From contig NZ_MKTR01000023.1 in the NCBI RefSeq assembly GCF_001898325.1, positions 1 to 64,000 on the forward strand: DNA of 64,000 bases, given 5' to 3'. The notes beneath the pieces are model-generated. The model ran no database searches. It had not been told where the DNA came from and saw only the letters and a program-made list of their open reading frames with translations. This DNA comes from Microbacterium sp. 67-17 (GTDB lineage Bacteria > Actinomycetota > Actinomycetes > Actinomycetales > Microbacteriaceae). A program made the translations under genes and the position numbers. The stretch's first letter is position 1, and every line of letters begins with the position of its first letter. Positions 25,357 through 33,989 of this stretch are shown in pieces.

Positions 25357-25433
25357 CGAACCTCGCAGTTTCGCGCGTATGTCGCAGGCATTGCGGGCAG
25401 GAGTGCGAAGTTCGCGCGATTCTGCGAACTTGG
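25357..25433. repeat. Palindromic intergenic repeat, copy 2
   Basis: The clearer copy of the repeat at 22593. Arms TCGCAGTTTCGCGCG and CGCGCGATTCTGCGA pair with only two mismatches around a loop of roughly 37 bases that itself contains TGCGAAGTTC. It lies between the UvrA-like start and the 3' end of the SDR at 25463. Confidence 0.65.
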
Positions 25434-25462
25434 ACGCGACGCCGGGCCGGCCCCACCCCGGG

Positions 25463-26170
25463 CTACAGGCGCGCGATCTCGACCCGGGGGCGCACGGCGA
25501 TGTCGGTGAGGTGCACGTCGGGGAAGGCATCCACGAGGAACCGCACGGTCGCCGCGACCGACGAGGGCTTGATGTAGCGCTCGGGCTCGTAGGGCGTTCC
25601 CATCTCGGCCGACTGCGTGCGCAGCATCCCGGTGTCGGTCTGTCCCGGGGCGAGGGTCACGACGCGCACCCGGTGGCGCTGCTCGTCGATGCGCAGCACG
25701 TCGGCAAATCCCCGAAGCGCGTGCTTGGATGCCGTGTAGATGGCGTGCCCAGGAACCGGGCGAGTCCCGGCTCCTGACCCGATGAACACGACGGTTCCCT
25801 GGCTTTCGCGCAGCAGCGGCAGCACCTGGCGTGTGAGCTCGGCCGGCGCGAACACGTTGATGGCGAACTGGCGCTCCCAGTCCTCGGGAGTTGCGGTCTC
25901 GGTGGTGTGGACCGCGGCGATCGCTGCACCGTGCACGAGAACGTCCAGGCGCGTGAGCTCGGCGGTGCGGGCGGCGAGGCCCTCGGCATCCGTGATGTCG
26001 AGGATCCACGGGGTGGCGCCGGTCTGCGCCGCCAGCTCGCTCAGCGCGTCGGCGCTGCGCCCGACGGCAATGACGTCGTGCGTGCGCGCGAGCTCGCGCA
26101 CGATCGCGCCGCCCATGCCGCCGGTTGCGCCCGTCACGAGGGCCTGGGGGCGAACACTGGATGCGGTCAT
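25463..26170 (-). CDS. Short-chain dehydrogenase/reductase
   Basis: 235 residues. Cofactor loop TGATGGMGGAIVRELARTHD, VLVHGAAIAAV in place of the NNAG loop, serine in VVFIGSGAG and YTASKHALRGFADVLR with catalytic Tyr and Lys. AVGRSADALSEL suggests NADP(H). The ATG at 26170 overlaps the stop of the FAD/NAD(P)-binding protein by four bases (ATGA), so the two are co-translated, with the FAD protein first. A joint role in oxidising or reducing one substrate is plausible, perhaps linked to the divergent transporter operon at 28437. Ends shortly before the palindromic repeat copy 2. Confidence 0.9.
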   Translation of the reverse strand: MTASSVRPQALVTGATGGMGGAIVRELARTHDVIAVGRSADALSELAAQTGATPWILDITDAEGLAARTAELTRLDVLVHGAAIAAVHTTETATPEDWERQFAINVFAPAELTRQVLPLLRESQGTVVFIGSGAGTRPVPGHAIYTASKHALRGFADVLRIDEQRHRVRVVTLAPGQTDTGMLRTQSAEMGTPYEPERYIKPSSVAATVRFLVDAFPDVHLTDIAVRPRVEIARL

Positions 26171-28188
26171 GCGGAACTCCTTGCGAGTGGAACGGTGTGT
26201 GAGACGGATGCCGCGCGCAGCGCGATCCGCACGGCACTGCGCGCGACGCGATCGGTCTCACGCAGCATGGTCGGGTTGGTGCCGGGCATCGGGCTGATGA
26301 TCGTGTCGTGCACGACCTCGTCGACGGGAATGCCGGCGACGTGGATGGCCGTATCGAGCGTGCCATCCGACCCTACGAGCAGGCCGGTGTCGGGGTCGAT
26401 GTCGATGCCGCCGGTCGTGCCCAGCCCACCGTCACGGTCGGCGACCTGGAAGACGCGCAGGCGTCCGGCATCCGTCAGCGACCGCACCAGCGGATCCGCG
26501 CTGGAACCGGCATCGTGCATGTGCATCCAGGCGTCGATCAGGGTACGGGCGGTGATGTCGGCATCCGGGATCTGCGCCGACACGACGCGGAAACCGGCGT
26601 CGGTGATGCTCAGCTGCGGCCGGGGACCGAGAAACCGCACAATCCCCGCGGCGTGCAGCGCAAGAAGCTGCCGGTTGCGAAAAGCCGGCGGGCCCGAGCC
26701 GAACATCCCGCCGATCGAGAGGAGGCGACCGAAGGCTCCGCGCCGGGCCGCTGCATCGAAGCCTCCGAATGCGCCTGCGAGGCTCACCGGCTGCCGAGCC
26801 GATCCGATCGACCACAGGGCAGCCTTCAGCGGTGAGTCGGCGCCGCGCTCGGCTTCGCGCAGGTCATCGGCCAGGAAGCCAGCAACCCAGGTGTCGAACT
26901 CCTCACGATTCGCGAAGAATCGGTTCGACGGGTCGAGTGCGGCTGCCAGATCGAACAGGTCTGAGGAGTTAGCCACAAACGGCGCGACAGCTGCGGCCAA
27001 CGAATCCGCGTCTCCGGAATCCGCGGCGATCGTCTCCCGCAGGTCATCCAACGAGCCCGTCAACGCCTCGGGACGGATACGGTGCAGCGTCTCGTAGTAC
27101 GCCTCGAACGCATCCTTGCGGATCGCCGGCCAGAGGAGGCCCTCGACGTCGATCGGTCGCGCAACTCCGGTCTCCAGCAGCGCGCGCAGGTGTCGCTGCC
27201 GGGAGCGCGGCGGCAGGCTGCCGTAGAGCGTCTTGGCCCGATACGGCACACCACGCGGGGAGGTCGCCCACAGGATCGGCTCGGCCCCGGACGCCTCATA
27301 GCGCAGACCGCCGGGGGAGGCGGCATCCGCGACGAACCGCCCGCCGCGCCCGAGCGTGAGCAGCGTGACGGTGTCGAAGAAGCCCATCCCAAGACCCCGG
27401 ATGATGACGTCCTCGCCCGCGGGAACCCGCGACAGGTCCTGGTCGACCGGGTTACCCGGCGCCACCCACACGAGGTCGGGTCGCGCCGACACGGATGCCG
27501 CGAGTGCGCTCTCCTCGGCGGTGGGTAGGTTCGCGAGCCACCCGGTCGCCAACACCACGGCATCGACGGCGATCTCGGATGCCGCGCCCTCGGCATCCGT
27601 GACCTGCAGTACCTGGCGTCCGCCGCGTTCGACGATTGCCGTCACGCGTCCGGTGCGTGGATGCACGGTGACGCCGCCCGGCGCCACCCGAATCGACCGC
27701 GCGAGCGCCCAGGCGATGTACTCGCCATACAGTGATCGGCTCGGATGGGATTCCGGGCGCAGGGTGGCGAGTTCGTCGCGGTAGTCGGCAACGAAGCCCG
27801 CGCGGACCGGAGCCTCGCCGAACCCTGCTTGCCGTGGCGCCGGAATGGCGGCCACGATCTCGGCCGTCCGGTCATCCGGCGCGGCGGCATGCGCGGCAAG
27901 AATCGCCCACTCATACAGCGTCGGGCCCGGCCGCACCGTGCCGGCCATCTGCACCGAGTCGTCAGTGAACAGCGTCACGGCATCCGCGAGCGTGTTCATG
28001 CACAGCTCGCGTGTCTGGTCGGTGCGCCAGACGCGACCAGCGCCCACCTCGACATCGTCGATCAGATACACGTCGACGAGCGTCGTGTCACCCGCCGGCA
28101 GGTCGGCCAGCGCCGACACGAGACGCTCGAGCAGCGAGACGCCGCGAGGGCCCCCGCCGACGAGCGCTATGGCGGAGGCGGCAGACAT
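26167..28188 (-). CDS. FAD/NAD(P)-binding protein (FAD_NAD_binding_9-like)
   Basis: 673 residues from the ATG at 28188. The N-terminus ASAIALVGGGPRGVSLLERL is a dinucleotide-binding loop of the FAD/NAD(P)-binding family PF13454; VDAVVLATGWLANLP is the second dinucleotide-fold signature. The rest contains few family landmarks. Members are proposed flavin-dependent oxidoreductases or hydroxylase-like proteins with unknown substrate. ATG at 28206 (MPRHEG) would add six residues. First gene of a two-gene unit with the SDR (ATGA overlap). It is divergent from the ABC transporter operon with a 248-base control region between. Codons near residue 410 contain the 17-base stretch shared with the inverted repeat at 17853. 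Confidence 0.85.
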   Translation of the reverse strand: MSAASAIALVGGGPRGVSLLERLVSALADLPAGDTTLVDVYLIDDVEVGAGRVWRTDQTRELCMNTLADAVTLFTDDSVQMAGTVRPGPTLYEWAILAAHAAAPDDRTAEIVAAIPAPRQAGFGEAPVRAGFVADYRDELATLRPESHPSRSLYGEYIAWALARSIRVAPGGVTVHPRTGRVTAIVERGGRQVLQVTDAEGAASEIAVDAVVLATGWLANLPTAEESALAASVSARPDLVWVAPGNPVDQDLSRVPAGEDVIIRGLGMGFFDTVTLLTLGRGGRFVADAASPGGLRYEASGAEPILWATSPRGVPYRAKTLYGSLPPRSRQRHLRALLETGVARPIDVEGLLWPAIRKDAFEAYYETLHRIRPEALTGSLDDLRETIAADSGDADSLAAAVAPFVANSSDLFDLAAALDPSNRFFANREEFDTWVAGFLADDLREAERGADSPLKAALWSIGSARQPVSLAGAFGGFDAAARRGAFGRLLSIGGMFGSGPPAFRNRQLLALHAAGIVRFLGPRPQLSITDAGFRVVSAQIPDADITARTLIDAWMHMHDAGSSADPLVRSLTDAGRLRVFQVADRDGGLGTTGGIDIDPDTGLLVGSDGTLDTAIHVAGIPVDEVVHDTIISPMPGTNPTMLRETDRVARSAVRIALRAASVSHTVPLARSSA

Positions 28189-28230
28189 ACCTTCGTGTCT
28201 AGGCATTCCCGGCCCCAAACGCGAATTCGA

Positions 28231-28299
28231 GTGTCACAAACTGTCGTTTGGGCAGCGCAGAAACCGCAATCTGTGACACCGGAAGCGGGGCATTGTGAC
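28231..28299. promoter_or_regulatory. Candidate operator in the divergent control region
   Basis: GTGTCACA at 28231-28238 and its exact inverse TGTGACAC at 28272-28279 lie in the region between the FAD-protein and transporter genes, with a further TGTGAC half site at 28294-28299. Spacing between the inverse copies is 33 bases, so two bound dimers or a loop are possible. The regulator is not encoded nearby. Confidence 0.4.
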
Positions 28300-28436
28300 G
28301 AAATGCTTCGCTTCATGACGGCCCGGCTGCGTGATTCTGGCGCCCCGTGCGCAAGATAGCCGGGTCGCTTCGACGAAAGCGGCAGCATCCGGCCGTACCT
28401 CACGGCACCACAGCACCCTTCTCACCAGGAGTCAGC

Positions 28437-29597
28437 ATGAACCTGCGCACGCGCACCCTTGCGGCAGCCGCCGCCCTCACCGCGACAGCCCTCGTCGCGG
28501 CAGGCTGCGCCTCCAGCAGCGGCGGCAGCACGGATGCCGACAGCACCGAACCGATCGTCTTCGGCGTCTCCGGGCCCCTGACCGGCAACCAGGCCGAGTA
28601 CGGCGAGAACTGGCAGGAGGGCTTCGCGATCGCCCTCGACGAGATCAACGGCGCCGGCGGCATCAACGGCCGCGAGGTGCAGATCGACTTCCAAGACAGC
28701 CAGGGCGAGGCAAGCCAGGCCACCACGATCGCGCAGCGCTTCGTCAGCGATGACTCGGTCCTCGCGGTGCTGGGCGACTTCTCGTCGGCGACCTCGATGG
28801 TCGCGAGCCCGATCTACCAGCGTGCGGGTCTGCTGCAGCTGGGCATCACCAACTCGCACCCCGAGTTCACCGCGACCGGCGATTACATCTTCAGCCCGTC
28901 CGTGACGCAGGCCGTCGAAGCGCGAGTGATCGAGGATGCCGCGCACGAGATCGGCTCGAACATCGCCGTCTTCTACCTCAACACCGACTGGGGCAACACG
29001 GCGTTCGGTGTGCTGCAAGACCAGGCAGCGGCCAACGGCGACACGATCGTCTACAGCTCGCCGGTGGAAGAGGCCTCGACCGACTTCCGCCCGCAGCTCG
29101 TGCAGGCTCGCGACGCCAAGCCCGACGTCGTGATCTTCTACACGTACTACGGCACGACGGCGCTCCTCGTACAGCAGGCCGAGCAAACGGGCCTGGACGT
29201 TCCGTTCCTCGCCGTCGGATCGAACTACTCGGCCGAGTTCCTCGACCTGGCACAGGATGCCGCCGAGGGCGTGTACGTCGACACGACGTTCTACCCCGAG
29301 TCTGACGACCCGGCAGTCGAGAGCTTCGTGACCGCCTACACCGACGAGTTCGGGCACGCGCCCAACCTGTTCGCCGCGTACGCGTACGACGGACTCAAGC
29401 AGCTTGCCTGGGCCGCCGAGAACGCCGAGACCCTCGACCGGGAGGGCATCCGCAATGCCCTGCGCGACGGAACCGACATCCCGTCGATCATCTACGGCAC
29501 GGCCACCTACAACGACGAGCGTCGTATCGACAGCCCACGCTTCCAGTGGCTGGTCGTCGAAGACGGACAGTTCGTGCTGACCGACCAGGTCGGCTGA
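28437..29597 (+). CDS. Branched-chain-type ABC transporter substrate-binding lipoprotein
   Basis: 386 residues. The signal peptide ends in the lipobox LVAAGC with C24 as the lipidated residue, followed by a Ser/Gly linker. The mature part is a Peripla_BP_6 (LivJ/LivK-type) binding protein: IVFGVSGPLTGNQAEYGENW, then GGINGREVQIDFQDSQGEAS, and AVLGDFSSATSMVASPIYQR. These bind amino acids, amides or related small compounds outside the membrane. AGGAG lies 4-5 bases before the ATG at 28437. First gene of an operon with permease, two ATPases and two AhpD-fold proteins. The ligand is unknown; the CMD genes hint at a xenobiotic or carboxylate rather than leucine. Confidence 0.95.
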   Translation: MNLRTRTLAAAAALTATALVAAGCASSSGGSTDADSTEPIVFGVSGPLTGNQAEYGENWQEGFAIALDEINGAGGINGREVQIDFQDSQGEASQATTIAQRFVSDDSVLAVLGDFSSATSMVASPIYQRAGLLQLGITNSHPEFTATGDYIFSPSVTQAVEARVIEDAAHEIGSNIAVFYLNTDWGNTAFGVLQDQAAANGDTIVYSSPVEEASTDFRPQLVQARDAKPDVVIFYTYYGTTALLVQQAEQTGLDVPFLAVGSNYSAEFLDLAQDAAEGVYVDTTFYPESDDPAVESFVTAYTDEFGHAPNLFAAYAYDGLKQLAWAAENAETLDREGIRNALRDGTDIPSIIYGTATYNDERRIDSPRFQWLVVEDGQFVLTDQVG

Positions 29598-29604
29598 GAA
29601 CGCA

Positions 29605-29640
29605 CCGGATGACCGGGACTCTAGGGCCTCGGTCATCCGG
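29605..29640 (+). promoter_or_regulatory. Intercistronic hairpin after the binding-protein gene
   Basis: Perfect 11-base arms CCGGATGACCG and CGGTCATCCGG with a 14-base loop stand just after the stop codon, without a U-tract. Such hairpins in transporter operons protect or attenuate the message so that the binding protein is made in excess of the permease. Confidence 0.6.
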
Positions 29641-29690
29641 GCACCCGCATTTCAGCATCCGCTTCCTCCCGTCCCAACCCCTGGAGCCTC

Positions 29691-31640
29691 GTGTTCGACC
29701 TGCTCATCGCCGGCCTCATCAACGGAAACGCCTACGCCCTCGTGGCGCTGGGCCTTTCGCTCGTGATCGGCGTTGCGAACGTCGTCAACTTCGCGCACGG
29801 GTCACTGTTCGCAGTCGGCGCCATGGTCGGGTGGCTCGTGACCTCGAGCCTCGGGATGCCGCTGTGGCTCGGTGCCCTAGCCGCGATCATCGTGACCGCG
29901 GCGCTCGGGTGGCTCATCAATCTCGTGGCCGTCCGTCCGTTCGCGGGCAAGGCGCCGATCGCGGCGGTGCTCGCGACGATCGCGGTGATGATCATCCTCG
30001 ACAACCTCACGCAGATCGTCTTCGGGCCTGAGGTGCGCCGCTTCGACTCGGGCCTTCCCGACATCACGTGGCAGATCGGGGGCATCACGCTGCGGCTCAT
30101 CGATGTCGTCATCCTGGTCACGAGCGTGACGCTCATGCTCGTGCTCGCCGGCGTGCTGCGCTGCTCCAAGATCGGACGCGCGATCCGGGCTACCTCACAG
30201 GATCGCGAGGCGGCGGCGCAGATGGGCGTGCCCGTCGCGCGGGTGCAGTCGATCGCGTTCATGGTCTCGGCCGCCCTCGGCGGGCTTGCCGGCGTGCTCG
30301 TCGCCGCATACTTCACCACGATCGCCCCGACCCAGGGCTTCCAGATCGGGCTCGCCGGTATCGCCGCGGCCGCGATCGGTGGACTCGGGTCGCTCCTCGG
30401 CGCCGTCATCGGCGGACTCGTGCTCGGCGTCGCCGAAGCCTTCGGTGTGGGCCTGTGGGGCGATTCGGCACGCCAACTGATCACGTTCGGCGCGCTGCTG
30501 CTCGTGCTCTGGATCCGACCCGAGGGCATCCTCGGCAAGAAGACGGTGCGCCGTGAGCCGCTCACCGGAACCTTCTTCGCGCAGGCCCGCCCCGTCGTCA
30601 TGCGGCGATGGCAGATCGCCGTGCTCATTGCTCTCGCGCTCATTCCGACGATCCCCGGCGTCTTCGACGGCTACGCCGTGCAGATCGGCGTACAGATCCT
30701 CGCCTTCGCGATGATCGCCCTGTCGATGACGGTCATCGGCGGCGCCGCGGGGCAGCTCTCGCTCGGTCAGGCGGGGCCCGTCGCCCTGGGGGCGTACGCG
30801 GCGGCGATGCTGACGAAGGATGCCGGACTCCCGTTCCTGGTCGCAGCCCCCCTCGCAGGCCTCGTTGCCGCCGTGCTGATCGCGCTCCTGAACGCCCCGT
30901 CGTGGAAGCTCTCCGGTCACTATCCCGCCATTGCGACGCTCGCCACGGGAGCGGCGATCTCGGCAGTGCTGCTGGTGGCGACGCCGATCACCGGTGGCGG
31001 CAGCGGGATCGCCCAGATTCCGCTTCCCGACATCTTCGGCATCCAGATCTCGTCGACCACGCAGTTCTACGCGCTGGGGCTTGGCATTCTGCTGGTGCTC
31101 ATCCTGCTCGTGCACCGTCTCGGCCGCTCGCACCTCGGGCTGACGTGGCGCGCGATCCGCGACGACGAGGTTGCAGCACGCTCTGCCGGAATCGCGACCC
31201 CGCAGTACAAGTCCCTCGCGTTCGGGATCGGCGGGTTCATCGCCGGTGTCGCCGGCGCGTTCTGGGCTGCCCAGTTCGGGTTCGTCGAGCCCAAGATCTT
31301 CAACCCCAACCTGTCGTTCCAGATCGTCATCATCGCCGTGCTCGGCTCGATGCTTCGGCCCTTCGGTGCCGTGCTCGGCTCGATCGTGCTCGTCGGCGGG
31401 CTCGAAGTGTTCCGGGTCGCCAGCGAGACCCGACTGCTCATCTATGGCGTAGTGCTGTTGCTGCTGATCTGGTTCCGCCCGCAGGGTATCTGGACTCTTC
31501 CGCTGCCCTTTGCCAGACTGTTCCGCCGCAAGGATGCCGGTACTCCCGTCGTTGCCGAGCAGTCGGCATCCGCGGGGCTCGTCGGCACCCTCGCCGGCCC
31601 GGGAACGGATGCCGCCGGGGGAGAGGGGGCCCGCTCATGA
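29691..31640 (+). CDS. Fused LivH-LivM branched-chain-type ABC permease
   Basis: 649 residues. Residues 1-285 are LivH-like (GLINGNAYALVALGLSLVIG; VNFAHGSLFAVGAM) and 300-620 are LivM-like (GGAAGQLSLGQAGPVALGAY; SWKLSGHYPAIATLATGAAI; TWRAIRDDEVAARSAGI, the EAA-like coupling loop). Each half has about eight to nine membrane helices. Usually these are two genes; here they form one reading frame joined by a short basic linker. The tail is Ala/Gly-rich. GTG start at 29691 after CTGGAG. Its stop overlaps the first ATPase gene (ATGA). Together with the two ATPases it forms the membrane complex served by the lipoprotein at 28437. Confidence 0.93.
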   Translation: MFDLLIAGLINGNAYALVALGLSLVIGVANVVNFAHGSLFAVGAMVGWLVTSSLGMPLWLGALAAIIVTAALGWLINLVAVRPFAGKAPIAAVLATIAVMIILDNLTQIVFGPEVRRFDSGLPDITWQIGGITLRLIDVVILVTSVTLMLVLAGVLRCSKIGRAIRATSQDREAAAQMGVPVARVQSIAFMVSAALGGLAGVLVAAYFTTIAPTQGFQIGLAGIAAAAIGGLGSLLGAVIGGLVLGVAEAFGVGLWGDSARQLITFGALLLVLWIRPEGILGKKTVRREPLTGTFFAQARPVVMRRWQIAVLIALALIPTIPGVFDGYAVQIGVQILAFAMIALSMTVIGGAAGQLSLGQAGPVALGAYAAAMLTKDAGLPFLVAAPLAGLVAAVLIALLNAPSWKLSGHYPAIATLATGAAISAVLLVATPITGGGSGIAQIPLPDIFGIQISSTTQFYALGLGILLVLILLVHRLGRSHLGLTWRAIRDDEVAARSAGIATPQYKSLAFGIGGFIAGVAGAFWAAQFGFVEPKIFNPNLSFQIVIIAVLGSMLRPFGAVLGSIVLVGGLEVFRVASETRLLIYGVVLLLLIWFRPQGIWTLPLPFARLFRRKDAGTPVVAEQSASAGLVGTLAGPGTDAAGGEGARS

Positions 31641-32572
31641 GCATTCCGAGCCAGCCCCTCCTGCAGGTCAGCGACCTCGCCAAGTCTTTCGGGGCGCTCA
31701 CGGCCGTCGACGGCGTCTCGTTCGCGATCGCGCCCGGCGAGGTCGTCAGCATCATCGGCCCGAACGGTTCGGGAAAGACCACCACGATCAACCTGCTCTC
31801 GGGCGAACTCCGCCCCGACCGGGGCCGCATCGCGATCGGCGAGACCGTCATCACAGGACGCACACCCGACGCCATCGCCCGCGCCGGCATCCGCCGCACG
31901 TTCCAGAACGGCCGCGTCTTCGGCAACGCCACCGTGGAAGAGAACGTGCTCGTCGGTCAGACGCCGCTCGTGCGTGCGTCGGCGCCCCTTGCCCGCATCC
32001 GCACCCTCCCGGTGCTGCGCTGGATCGCCCTCATCGCCGAAACCGTGCTCGCCATTGTCGGCACCCCTGCCCAGCGTCGTGAGGAAGCCGACCTCCAGGC
32101 CCGGGTCACGACCCAGCTCGAGCGGTTCGCGACACGGCTCACTGCGCGCCGTAACGACCCCGCCGCGACCCTCTCATACGCGAACCGGCGACGCACCGAG
32201 ATCGCCCGGGCCCTGGCATCCGACCCGCGCCTGCTGCTGCTTGACGAACCCACCGCCGGCATGAACGTCTCGGAGACCAAGGAGGTCATGCATCAGCTAC
32301 TGGACCTCAAAGCCCAGGGCCAGACCATGGTCGTCGTCGAACACAAGCTCGAGCTGGTCATGACGATCTCCGACCGCGTCATCGTGATGGACGGTGGCCG
32401 CATCATCGCCGAAGGGACGCCGCACGAGGTGCAGAACGACCCCGCGGTCATCGAGGCCTACCTCGGTTCGCGCCGCGCGAGCGTCGTGGCGCGCACGCAC
32501 CACATCGAAGACGTGATCGGGTCGCCTGAGCCGAGCGATCCCACCGATGACGGGCAGGGAGGCACGCGATGA
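31637..32572 (+). CDS. ABC transporter ATPase, LivG-like
   Basis: 311 residues. Walker A GPNGSGKTTTINLLSGE near residue 41, Q-loop in RRTFQNGRVFGNATVEENV, Walker B LLLLDEPTAGMN, H-loop VVVEHKLELVM. The usual LSGGQQ signature is degraded: the position reads AATLSYANRRRTEIARAL, close to the LSYGxxRRxEIARAL form used by LivG proteins. A C-terminal extension of about 35 residues (from RRASVVARTHH) is longer than usual. The ATG overlaps the permease stop; its own stop overlaps the next ATPase (ATGA). Confidence 0.95.
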   Translation: MSIPSQPLLQVSDLAKSFGALTAVDGVSFAIAPGEVVSIIGPNGSGKTTTINLLSGELRPDRGRIAIGETVITGRTPDAIARAGIRRTFQNGRVFGNATVEENVLVGQTPLVRASAPLARIRTLPVLRWIALIAETVLAIVGTPAQRREEADLQARVTTQLERFATRLTARRNDPAATLSYANRRRTEIARALASDPRLLLLDEPTAGMNVSETKEVMHQLLDLKAQGQTMVVVEHKLELVMTISDRVIVMDGGRIIAEGTPHEVQNDPAVIEAYLGSRRASVVARTHHIEDVIGSPEPSDPTDDGQGGTR

Positions 32573-33327
32573 GCGCCGAGATCATCGACACGGATGCCGC
32601 GCAACCTCTTCTGGACGTGCAGGGCATCAACGTCTACTACGGCGAGTTCCACGCCCTCCAGGACGTGAGCTACCGCATCCACGAGGGCGAGATCGTGTCG
32701 CTGCTGGGCGGCAACGCGTCGGGCAAGTCGACCACCATGAAGGCGATCCTGCGCCTCGTGAAACCTCGCAGCGGCGAGATCAGATTCGCTGGCCGCAGCG
32801 TCCTGGGCGACACGACTGCCGATGTGGTTCGGGCGGGAATCGCGAGTGTTCCGGAGGCCCGGCGGGTCTTCCCGGAGATGACGATCGAAGAGAACCTGCT
32901 CGTCGGCGCCCACACGCGCCGAGGCGGCGCCCGCGCGCTGCGCGAAGACCTCGACGCGCAGTACGACCTGTTCCCGCGTCTGGCCGAACGGCGCCGGCAA
33001 GAGGCCGGCACGATGTCAGGCGGCGAACAGCAGATGCTCGCCTTTGCGCGCGCCCTGATGTCTCGGCCACGCCTGATCTGCATGGACGAGCCCACCATGG
33101 GGCTCGCGCCGATCATCGTCGATCAGGTGCTCGACACCATCCAACGCATCAACCGCGAGCGCGGGGTCGCCGTCTTCATGGTTGAGCAGGCGGCGGAACT
33201 CGCGCTCTCGATCGCGCATCGCGGGTACGTGCTCGCCGGCGGCACCGTGCGCCTGGAAGGCACGGCATTCGATCTGATCGCCAACCCGCAGGTGCGGGAG
33301 GCCTACCTCGGCCAGAGCGTCGTCTGA
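32569..33327 (+). CDS. ABC transporter ATPase, LivF-like
   Basis: 252 residues. Walker A is GGNASGKSTTMKAILRL (Asn-Ala in place of the usual Asn-Gly), with VSLLGG leading in; Q-loop and RRVFPEMTIEENLLVGAH, a LivF hallmark; signature MSGGEQQMLAFARALM; Walker B LICMDEPTMGLAPIIVD; H-loop replaced by Q in MVEQAAELAL, as is normal for LivF. Heterodimerises with the LivG-like protein. The ATG overlaps the upstream stop. Followed after 17 bases, containing AAAGGA, by the CMD-domain gene. Confidence 0.95.
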   Translation: MSAEIIDTDAAQPLLDVQGINVYYGEFHALQDVSYRIHEGEIVSLLGGNASGKSTTMKAILRLVKPRSGEIRFAGRSVLGDTTADVVRAGIASVPEARRVFPEMTIEENLLVGAHTRRGGARALREDLDAQYDLFPRLAERRRQEAGTMSGGEQQMLAFARALMSRPRLICMDEPTMGLAPIIVDQVLDTIQRINRERGVAVFMVEQAAELALSIAHRGYVLAGGTVRLEGTAFDLIANPQVREAYLGQSVV

Positions 33328-33344
33328 CCACTGAAAGGACACCC

Positions 33345-33989
33345 ATGCCGACGACCGATGTCATCGACGTGCTCGCGGGAATCGAACCGGACTCCGCGAT
33401 CGACCGGCTCCGCGCGCGGCGCCCCGAGTCACGCCGTCACGCGCAGGGGAGCTACGACGCGCTTTTCGCTCCCGCCGACACCGCGCACGCGAGCGTTGCC
33501 GAGCGCGCCGCAGTCGCCACCTTCGTCGCGGCGCTGCACCGGCAACACGGCGCTGTTGCGCACTATCGGGCGCTGCTAGAGCACGAGGATGAGCGGCTCG
33601 TGCCGAGCGTGCTCGACCTCGCCGCCGCCGCGGTGACTCTCGCGCCCGAAGGCCCCTACGGGGAGTTCGCCGGAGAGAACGCGCCCGAGAGCGCCCCCGG
33701 TCCTCGCTTCGTCATCACGGATGTCGCGTCGACCTACATCCTCGGTGATCGGCTCAGTGCGGCACTCGAACACGCCCACCTGCTGACCCTGCACCCGCGG
33801 GACGCGGCACCCGCTGACCTGCAGCGACTCGAGGATGCCGGGTGGAGCGCCACCGGAATCGTCACGCTCTCGCAACTCGTCGCGTTCCTCGCCTTCCAGC
33901 TGCGCGTCGTCGCGGGGCTTCGTGCGTTGCAGGATGCCCGCGCTGCCGTCGATCCCGCCGTTTCGATCACGGAAGGAGCCGGCCGGTGA
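33345..33989 (+). CDS. CMD-domain protein, Avi_7170-like
   Basis: 214 residues, an AhpD-like all-helical protein related to the TIGR04029 group (CMD domain protein, Avi_7170 family). It has no cysteine, so the CxxC redox centre of true AhpD is absent and it may be a structural or substrate-binding partner of the next protein, which has one. Features: DALFAPADTAHASVAERAAV and, near the C-terminus, STGIVTLSQLVAFLAFQLRV with the typical last helix. Ribosome site AAAGGACACCC before the ATG at 33345. The stop overlaps the next gene by four bases. Belongs to the transporter operon. Confidence 0.82.
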   Translation: MPTTDVIDVLAGIEPDSAIDRLRARRPESRRHAQGSYDALFAPADTAHASVAERAAVATFVAALHRQHGAVAHYRALLEHEDERLVPSVLDLAAAAVTLAPEGPYGEFAGENAPESAPGPRFVITDVASTYILGDRLSAALEHAHLLTLHPRDAAPADLQRLEDAGWSATGIVTLSQLVAFLAFQLRVVAGLRALQDARAAVDPAVSITEGAGR

